NCBI GenBank assembly: GCA_964509475.1
Contig: CAZDXJ010000045.1
Coordinates: 1-19,352, forward strand
Direction of reading: 5' to 3'
DNA length: 19,352 nucleotides
From: CAZDXJ01 sp964509475
Lineage (GTDB): Bacteria; Pseudomonadota; Gammaproteobacteria; Methylococcales; Methylomonadaceae
The notes under the pieces are model-generated. The model worked only from the letters and a program-made list of their open reading frames with translations, ran no database searches and was not told the origin of the DNA. Of this stretch, positions 14,561 to 19,352 are shown piece after piece. Numbering within the stretch: the first letter of the stretch is position 1; every line of letters starts with the position of its first letter. Both the position numbers and the translations under genes were made by a program.

Positions 14561-16471
14561 ATGAAAAAATCAATTGGACTTTGTCTGGCCCTGCCGGTTG
14601 CTTGCAGTCCGGTCGTTCTGGCTGACACAGCCGAAATCACGGCTTCCAAACAAAGTATCACCCAAAAACTGGATACCCTGGTCATCTCGGCGACCCGCAC
14701 CGAGCAGGCGTTACGCGATGTCAGCAGCGCCTTGACCGTAATCAGCGCTGAAGATATCGCCGCCCGCAAATTTTACAGCGTGGCCGATATGCTGCGCAGT
14801 GTCCCCGGCGTCGATGTCGTGCAAAGCGGCGGTCTTGGCCGTACAACTTCGGTTTTCATACGCGGGGCCGCTTCCGAACAGACCCTGGTTCTCATCGACG
14901 GCGTGGAAATGAACGATCCCGGTTCTCCGGGCAACGGTTTTGATTTTTCCGATCTGATGGTGGACAGCATCGAACGTATTGAAATTTTACGCGGCCCGCA
15001 AAGCCCTTTATACGGTTCCAATGCCATCGGTGGAGTTATCAATATCATCACCCGCAAGGGGGCGGGCAAGCCAGCTTATTCCCTGAGCGCCGAAGGTGGC
15101 CGCTATGGCAGCTTCAAAGTCGGCGGCCAGGTCAGTGGCGCCAGCAAGCGCTACCGCTACAACCTGTCGGTCAACCACCTGGAATCCGATGGTTTTTCAA
15201 TCGCCGATGCCCGACTGGCCGGTAACAGCGAAAAGGACGCCTACAAAAACACTACAGTAAACACCAGCCTGGGGATGACGCCGATGGAAGATTTTGATCT
15301 GGACTGGAATTTGCGTTACAGCGAAGGCAATGCCGATCTGGACAATTGCGGCGGTGCTTATTGTGACAATGTTCATAAAGACAGCCGCAACCAGCAACTC
15401 AATACCATCTTGAAAGGCCACCTTTTCCTGTTTGACAAGTTCTGGGAGCAATCCCTGTCTCTGGCCTACACCTACAATAATCGTTTGAATCATGACCGGG
15501 CACCGGGTTCTTTTGTGCCGTTCAGCGCCTTTAATGGCAACCGTTTCAAGGTCAACTGGCAACATAATCTGTACCTGCACAAAACCAATACCCTGACCCT
15601 GGGTATCGAGGATGAAGAAGACTGGATGGATACCGACAGCATTAGCCGCCGCTCCCAAAACACGACCGGTTATTTTATCCAGGATCAGATTCGCTTGTTC
15701 GATCTGTCCTATACCACGCTAGGTGTGCGCTTTGATGATAACAACCGCTTTGGTGGCAAAGTCACCTGGCGCGTGGGCCAGATGTTTGCTATCGATGCCC
15801 TCGGCCTGCGTTTGAAAGGCGGTTATGGCACAGGTTTCAAGGCACCTTCCCTGTTCCAGCTCTACGCGCCGGCGGATCCATTTTTCGGGCCGGTTGGCAA
15901 TGCTAACCTGAAACCGGAAACCAGCAAGGGCTGGGATGTCGGCTTCGAGCAAACCCTGTGGGACGAACGGATACTGTTCGGAGCCAGTTATTTTGGCAAT
16001 CAATTCAATAATCTGATCGGGTTTAGCGACGGCTATCAAAACATCAACAGCGCATCATCCCATGGTGTGGAAACCTTTTTTGAAATCAACCCGCTGCAAG
16101 GCCTGGTCTTGCGGGCCAATTACACCTATACCCAAACCCGCGATGACAGTACCGGCCAGGCGCAATTACGCCGCCCGGGAAACAAGGCCAGCATCAATGC
16201 CAATTACCGTTTCCTGGAAAAAGCCATGCTCAATTTGAATGTAATCATCGTTGGCAAACGCGATGATATGGATTTTTCCACATTTCCATTCAACCGTGTC
16301 AAGTTGCCGGGTTATACGACGGTCAATTTATCGGGAAGCTATGACATCAATGAATATGTCCAGGCCTTCGTGCGCATCGACAATGTGTTCGACAAACAGT
16401 ATCAGGAGGTTTTGGGCTACGGAACAACCGGTGTGGCCGCGTACGGCGGTTTCAAACTGGGTTACAAATAA
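14561..16471 (+). CDS. btuB: BtuB-like TonB-dependent vitamin B12 receptor
   Basis: This outer-membrane receptor takes up corrinoids, energised by TonB-ExbBD. It has 636 residues. The signal peptide covers about 1-21 (VVLA-D), followed by a TonB box near 38-44 (DTLVISA). The plug domain has VADMLRSVPGVDVVQSGG, TSVFIRGAASEQTLVLIDG and IERIEILRGPQSPLYGSNAIGG. A 22-strand-type barrel ends in a short aromatic strand (YGGFKLGYK). The cobalamin riboswitch and terminator directly upstream identify the ligand better than the protein sequence does. The ATG at 14561 is chosen because it begins the signal peptide and follows AGGA; the in-frame open sequence upstream is riboswitch. The protein is slightly longer than E. 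coli BtuB (about 614 with signal). Confidence 0.92.
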   Translation: MKKSIGLCLALPVACSPVVLADTAEITASKQSITQKLDTLVISATRTEQALRDVSSALTVISAEDIAARKFYSVADMLRSVPGVDVVQSGGLGRTTSVFIRGAASEQTLVLIDGVEMNDPGSPGNGFDFSDLMVDSIERIEILRGPQSPLYGSNAIGGVINIITRKGAGKPAYSLSAEGGRYGSFKVGGQVSGASKRYRYNLSVNHLESDGFSIADARLAGNSEKDAYKNTTVNTSLGMTPMEDFDLDWNLRYSEGNADLDNCGGAYCDNVHKDSRNQQLNTILKGHLFLFDKFWEQSLSLAYTYNNRLNHDRAPGSFVPFSAFNGNRFKVNWQHNLYLHKTNTLTLGIEDEEDWMDTDSISRRSQNTTGYFIQDQIRLFDLSYTTLGVRFDDNNRFGGKVTWRVGQMFAIDALGLRLKGGYGTGFKAPSLFQLYAPADPFFGPVGNANLKPETSKGWDVGFEQTLWDERILFGASYFGNQFNNLIGFSDGYQNINSASSHGVETFFEINPLQGLVLRANYTYTQTRDDSTGQAQLRRPGNKASINANYRFLEKAMLNLNVIIVGKRDDMDFSTFPFNRVKLPGYTTVNLSGSYDINEYVQAFVRIDNVFDKQYQEVLGYGTTGVAAYGGFKLGYK

Positions 16472-16479
16472 GCCTTGTT

Positions 16480-16502
16480 GCCCGCGTAGCCGTTACGCGG
16501 GC
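16480..16502. terminator. Hairpin between convergent btuB and the small exported-protein gene
   Basis: GCCCGCGTA at 16480-16488 pairs perfectly with TACGCGGGC at 16494-16502 around a 5-nt loop, 8 nt after the btuB stop. There is no T-run on either side, but position and stability suggest a shared transcript end. Confidence 0.5.
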
Positions 16503-16514
16503 GATGCAAGCAAA

Positions 16515-16901
16515 TCAATCGGTGATTTTAATCAACCAGCCATTAACGCCCTTGCAACCCAGTTTGGCCGTACCTTTTACCTTGATACGGGCAAAGGTGT
16601 CTTTAAGTTCCGCCGGTAATGTGCCTCTGAAATAATAAAACTCCTGGCGGTCATCAACCCTTAAATCCACCTTGATACCCTTGACCGTCGCTTCCACGCT
16701 GTGAATGGCAATATCACCCGGAGCGCGAAAGGAAAACTCCGAACCCGGCGCAACCTCGGCCCGATCGCCCGGTTTGAAACCCGAAAATTTGGGCTTGGCA
16801 CAAACATGACTTTCGAAACGGGCTTGCGCATCAGTAAAAACCATCATGGCGCCAGCACAAGAAAGCATGGACAGAACAACTGCACGCCGGATATTTTTCA
16901 T
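16515..16901 (-). CDS. Small secreted protein of unknown function
   Basis: This 128-residue protein has a clear signal peptide (MKNIRRAVVLSMLSCAGAMM, cleavage near AQA-R at about residue 27). The mature part is about 100 residues and beta-rich: KFSGFKPGDRAEVAPGSEFSF, then SVEATVKGIKVDLRVDDRQEF, then IKVKGTAKLGCKGVNGWLIKI. It keeps two Cys (34 and 116), well placed to tie N- and C-terminal strands with a disulfide in the periplasm. I do not recognise a family. AAGGTGA upstream supports the start. It is preceded on the same strand by a lipoprotein gene, with a 110-nt gap. Any role in B12 uptake is unsupported. Confidence 0.65.
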   Translation of the reverse strand: MKNIRRAVVLSMLSCAGAMMVFTDAQARFESHVCAKPKFSGFKPGDRAEVAPGSEFSFRAPGDIAIHSVEATVKGIKVDLRVDDRQEFYYFRGTLPAELKDTFARIKVKGTAKLGCKGVNGWLIKITD

Positions 16902-17011
16902 AAATCACCTTATATTGAATTTAAAGGAAAACGGCCCGACCCAAAAGCACGAACCCATATATTTCCATGATAACAGGATAAACCCGACCTGATGATGGAA
17001 ATTTTCTGATC

Positions 17012-17578
17012 TCAATGCCAACCGCCATACTGTCGGGTTGGATCGCCGCTAAAACCGCCTGTCGTCTGATTGTTTCTGGGCACCGAGGTACTGCTCATGG
17101 CAGCCTGCGCCATGTTGGCATACGTATACCCCCCCAGTGCTTTTGCTTTTTTGGCAATCGCCGTTGTCAACGGATTGATATCATTTTTTTTCAAACCGGG
17201 ATCAATGATGGCAACCATCAATTCAGTTTTGTTTTTTTCCGGGTGCGCACTGATAACAACCGGCAATGCCGTACCCGCTGGAACCTCAACCGAATAACGG
17301 CCATCCGCTTGCAGATCCGTACGGGCAATGCGTTGGCCCTGAACACTGCGCACTTCGATGGTTGCAGCCGTGAGCGGGCCATCCTGATTGCTGACCAAAC
17401 CCGTCAGTGTGGTTTGTTCGGTGAATTTTTTTATTTTCTGGCTAGCACGGAAAATATTTTGCGGCGTTTCATCCTTTTTACCGCAAGCGCCCAACCCTGC
17501 AGACAGGGCTATCGACAGCAAAAACAATTTTATTGGATTGACAGGATTCCTTCCCGCACTCCGGTTATGGCTATTCAC
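17012..17578 (-). CDS. Putative lipoprotein with a carboxypeptidase-regulatory-like beta domain
   Basis: This 188-residue protein starts at GTG (17578), supported by GAGAGG 7 nt upstream. No ATG gives a complete signal. The signal has hydrophobic LFLLSIALSAGLGAC with lipobox LGAC (Cys32). Residues about 55-115 (TTLTGLVSNQDGPLTAATIEV, RIARTDLQADGRYSVEVPAGT) match the CarboxypepD_reg/transthyretin-like beta-sandwich pattern common in surface and periplasmic proteins. The tail (about 135-188) has INPLTTAIAKKAKALGG, as seen in metallophore- and adhesin-type lipoproteins, and ends low-complexity (Gln/Gly/Pro). Substrate and role are unknown. The neighbouring minus-strand secreted protein may be cotranscribed. 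Confidence 0.65.
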   Translation of the reverse strand: MNSHNRSAGRNPVNPIKLFLLSIALSAGLGACGKKDETPQNIFRASQKIKKFTEQTTLTGLVSNQDGPLTAATIEVRSVQGQRIARTDLQADGRYSVEVPAGTALPVVISAHPEKNKTELMVAIIDPGLKKNDINPLTTAIAKKAKALGGYTYANMAQAAMSSTSVPRNNQTTGGFSGDPTRQYGGWH

Positions 17579-17901
17579 AGTTCAACCTCTCGTTTTTATT
17601 TGAATGACTTTGGACATGACAAAAATGCGAAGCAAAGGTCAACGGGCTTGATCATACATTTTACCCATTCAGAATGTCCATTCAATTACTGATATGATGC
17701 CGAAACCGGTAGTATTGCTTTGGATAATTTTTATTGATAAAGGCCATCCTAACTGCTACGCTAACGCATTATTGATTGATCAGGCCTGAACCGGCCGGCA
17801 GCCCGCTTAAAGTGGCAAGGTTGCGTTTACATGCCTTGATGGATCAAAAGTTTTATTAATCGGCAGTGGGTTCTGCAATAATCAAAAACCAGGAGAAAAA
17901 A
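17579..17901. other. Intergenic region upstream of the truncated hemoglobin gene
   Basis: No gene is seen in these 323 bases, which separate divergent genes and should hold both promoters. TGGACAT at 17611-17617 is the inverse of ATGTCCA at 17674-17680, within longer TTGAATG-like surroundings. ACATT at 17656-17660 and AATGT at 17673-17677 form a small inverted repeat. TTGAT/ATCAA arms at 17836-17847 are spaced by 2 nt. None matches a regulator site well enough to name. Confidence 0.35.
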
Positions 17902-18270
17902 ATGGCTGAATCACTTTATGAACGAATTGGTGGCGAAAAAGCGGTAAATGCCGCAGTAGAAATTTTTTACCGCAAGGTGCTGGATGATTACCGCATCAAC
18001 CGGTTTTTTAACAATACCGACATGGATAGGCAGCTTGCCAAGCAAAAAGCATTTTTTACGATGGCTTTCGGCGGTCCGAATAATTACACCGGCCAGGATA
18101 TGCGTACCGCACATGCGCACCTGGTGGCAATTGGCCTGGACGACTCGCATTTTGATGCCGTTATGGAACATCTGGGCGCAACCCTGAAAGAACTTGATGT
18201 AGCGCCGGAATTGATTAGCGAAGCTGCGGCCATTGCCGAAAGCACCCGCAACGATGTTCTGGGAAAATAA
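17902..18270 (+). CDS. Group I truncated hemoglobin (TrHbN/GlbN-like)
   Basis: This heme protein binds O2 and NO. Family members oxidise NO to nitrate. At 122 residues it is normal for group I. It has the Gly-Gly motif YERIGG (6-11), then FYRKVL with B10 Tyr23, then FFTMAFGGP (51-59), then the proximal His71 in MRTAHAHL, then HFDAVMEHLGATLKEL. Against Synechocystis GlbN (from memory), the distal His46 position is Lys47, and the heme-crosslinking His near the C-terminus is replaced (STRNDVL). Bis-His coordination as in GlbN is therefore unlikely, and Tyr23/Gln48 probably form the distal pocket. The ATG at 17902 follows CAGGAG; an upstream in-frame ATG lacks this. The reductase gene starts 17 nt downstream, suggesting an electron-donor pair. 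Confidence 0.9.
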   Translation: MAESLYERIGGEKAVNAAVEIFYRKVLDDYRINRFFNNTDMDRQLAKQKAFFTMAFGGPNNYTGQDMRTAHAHLVAIGLDDSHFDAVMEHLGATLKELDVAPELISEAAAIAESTRNDVLGK

Positions 18271-18287
18271 CGGACTGTAACCAAAGC

Positions 18288-19262
18288 ATGTATAAATTGA
18301 CCATTGCCGGCCAGCAGTATGCTTGCCGGCCACAGGAAACGGTACTGGACGCCTTGCTTCGGGAAAAAGTTGATATCCCGCATGGATGCAGACAAGGCGT
18401 CTGCCAAAGCTGCATCGTACGCAGTCCTGATGTGGCACCACCCGCGCAGGCACAAAAAGGACTGAAAGATACCCAAAAAAAACAGAATCATTTTCTCGCC
18501 TGCCTTTGCCATCCCGAACAGGATATGGTGGTAGCAATGCCCAATCAGTCCTGTTTTTATACAGAGGGCACGGTTATCGACAAGCAAATGCTCAATGCCA
18601 ATATGGTTTTGCTTATTGTCAAATGCAAGGATGTTTTTGAATACTACGCCGGCCAGTTTGTCAATTTACAACGCACGGATGGCCTGACACGCAGTTATTC
18701 AATTGCCAATACACCACAATTGTCAGATAACCTGGAATTCCATATCCGGGTTCTTCCAGGTGGCCGTTTTAGCGGCTGGGTACATAACGAGCTTGCCATA
18801 GGTGATTCTATTGCCGTATCGGAGCCCCAGGGTCATTGTTTTTATGTGGACAACCGTTCTGAACAAGGCCTGCTCATGGTCGGCACCGGCAGTGGCCTGG
18901 CGCCTCTGGCTGGTATTCTTCAGGATGCGTTACAGCAAGGACATCACGGCCCCATCCACCTGTTTCACGGTGTCCGCAAAGCCGAGGAACTATACAAGGT
19001 TGCCGAAATGCGGCAGCTGACTCGGCAATATAAAAACTTTTTTTATACGCCCTGTATATCGGGTTCCCATGTCCCCACAGGCTTTTGCCGGGGCCGGGCC
19101 AGCGATGTAGCGCTGGCAACCCTCAAAGATTTAAAAGACTGGCGCGTCTTTTTATGCGGACACCCGGAAATGATCAAACAAATGCGCTTAAATGCGTTTC
19201 TACAGGGTGCCTCCCCACAAGACATTTATACTGATGCTTTTCACTTATCAGATACTTACTGA
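18288..19262 (+). CDS. [2Fe-2S] ferredoxin-FAD-NAD(P)H oxidoreductase (MmoC/phenol-hydroxylase-reductase type)
   Basis: This 324-residue electron-transfer protein moves electrons from NAD(P)H via FAD to a 2Fe-2S centre. The N-terminal plant-type ferredoxin domain (1-85) has Cys34, Cys39 and Cys42 (CRQGVCQSC) and the fourth ligand at Cys72 or Cys74 (LACLC). The FAD domain (about 90-190) has RSYSIAN (135-141). The NAD(P)H domain (about 192-324) has GTGSGLAP (199-206) and CGHPEM (290-295). The layout is that of MmoC and aromatic mono-oxygenase reductases, but no oxygenase subunits are nearby. The only partner is the truncated hemoglobin 17 nt upstream. The likely job is keeping that globin ferrous, or supplying electrons to an NO dioxygenase reaction. 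It starts at the first ATG; no strong Shine-Dalgarno is seen, so coupling to the globin gene is possible. Confidence 0.88.
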   Translation: MYKLTIAGQQYACRPQETVLDALLREKVDIPHGCRQGVCQSCIVRSPDVAPPAQAQKGLKDTQKKQNHFLACLCHPEQDMVVAMPNQSCFYTEGTVIDKQMLNANMVLLIVKCKDVFEYYAGQFVNLQRTDGLTRSYSIANTPQLSDNLEFHIRVLPGGRFSGWVHNELAIGDSIAVSEPQGHCFYVDNRSEQGLLMVGTGSGLAPLAGILQDALQQGHHGPIHLFHGVRKAEELYKVAEMRQLTRQYKNFFYTPCISGSHVPTGFCRGRASDVALATLKDLKDWRVFLCGHPEMIKQMRLNAFLQGASPQDIYTDAFHLSDTY

Positions 19263-19298
19263 TGTTACGCAGATATACTGTATTTTGTACTTCTGTAA

Positions 19299-19314
19299 GG
19301 CTTTGTTGCATAAA
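19299..19314. mobile_element. Possible insertion-sequence terminal end
   Basis: GGCTTTGTTGCATAAA at 19299-19314 resembles the terminal inverted repeats of IS4/IS5-type elements that begin GGCTTTGTTGC. No transposase or second end is in the window, because the sequence stops 38 nt later. Weak call. Confidence 0.3.
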
Positions 19315-19352
19315 AAATTGACAGCGTGATTTCTGAGTGTATTACCTATTAT

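Noticed and set aside
17836..17847. FNR-like box (TTGAT...ATCAA) upstream of the globin gene
   Set aside because: The half-sites are separated by 2 nt instead of the 4 nt needed for a 14-bp FNR/CRP-type palindrome.

Overview
The window looks like a chromosomal segment of a free-living Gram-negative gammaproteobacterium. The best guess is a methanotroph of the Methylococcales. This rests on the general look of the proteins, an MmoC-like ferredoxin-type reductase, abundant REP-like palindromes and moderate GC content. No rRNA or housekeeping marker is present to prove the taxonomy.

Layout. Positions 1-806 hold no convincing gene. They carry stacked palindromic repeats: an inverted pair of REP-like units 353 bp apart, a CATTCC-type hairpin and a 28-bp perfect palindrome. 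An EcsC-family gene follows (807-1598). Next is a broken N-terminal half of a CRISPR cas1 gene (1749-2238), with no CRISPR array or other cas gene in the window. After it come an msrA-msrB fusion encoding a lipoprotein (2354-3454) and a broken two-TM potassium-channel-like gene (3494-3987). So two pseudogenes, each with a homopolymer frameshift, flank one intact gene.

Positions 10333 to 4124 (minus strand) form a tight heavy-metal RND efflux operon: a small secreted His-rich protein, a TolC-type outer membrane channel, a periplasmic adaptor, a CusA/CzcA-type pump and a DUF3240 protein. The last four are linked by 1- or 4-nt stop/start overlaps. A Tim44-like exported or membrane protein diverges from it (10447-11385). 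A methyltransferase and a TPR-like protein form a minus-strand pair (12965 to 11488), with a divergent YbjQ-family gene beside them.

Positions 13370-16471 look like a vitamin B12 uptake locus. A small multi-pass membrane protein (possibly DUF6580/ECF-S-like) lies divergent to btuB. The btuB leader shows a full regulatory chain: a TTGACA promoter, a cobalamin riboswitch with a closing P1 stem, and an intrinsic terminator. Upstream of that promoter is an unexplained element (14044-14179) with a 28-bp outer stem whose four non-Watson-Crick positions are all G-U on the plus strand, and with two hairpins inside.

After btuB are two small exported proteins of unknown role on the minus strand (16515-16901 and 17012-17578). 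The window ends with a truncated hemoglobin gene 17 nt upstream of a ferredoxin/FAD/NAD(P)H reductase gene. This pair could be a two-polypeptide equivalent of flavohemoglobin (NO dioxygenase). The last 90 bases contain a possible insertion-sequence end.
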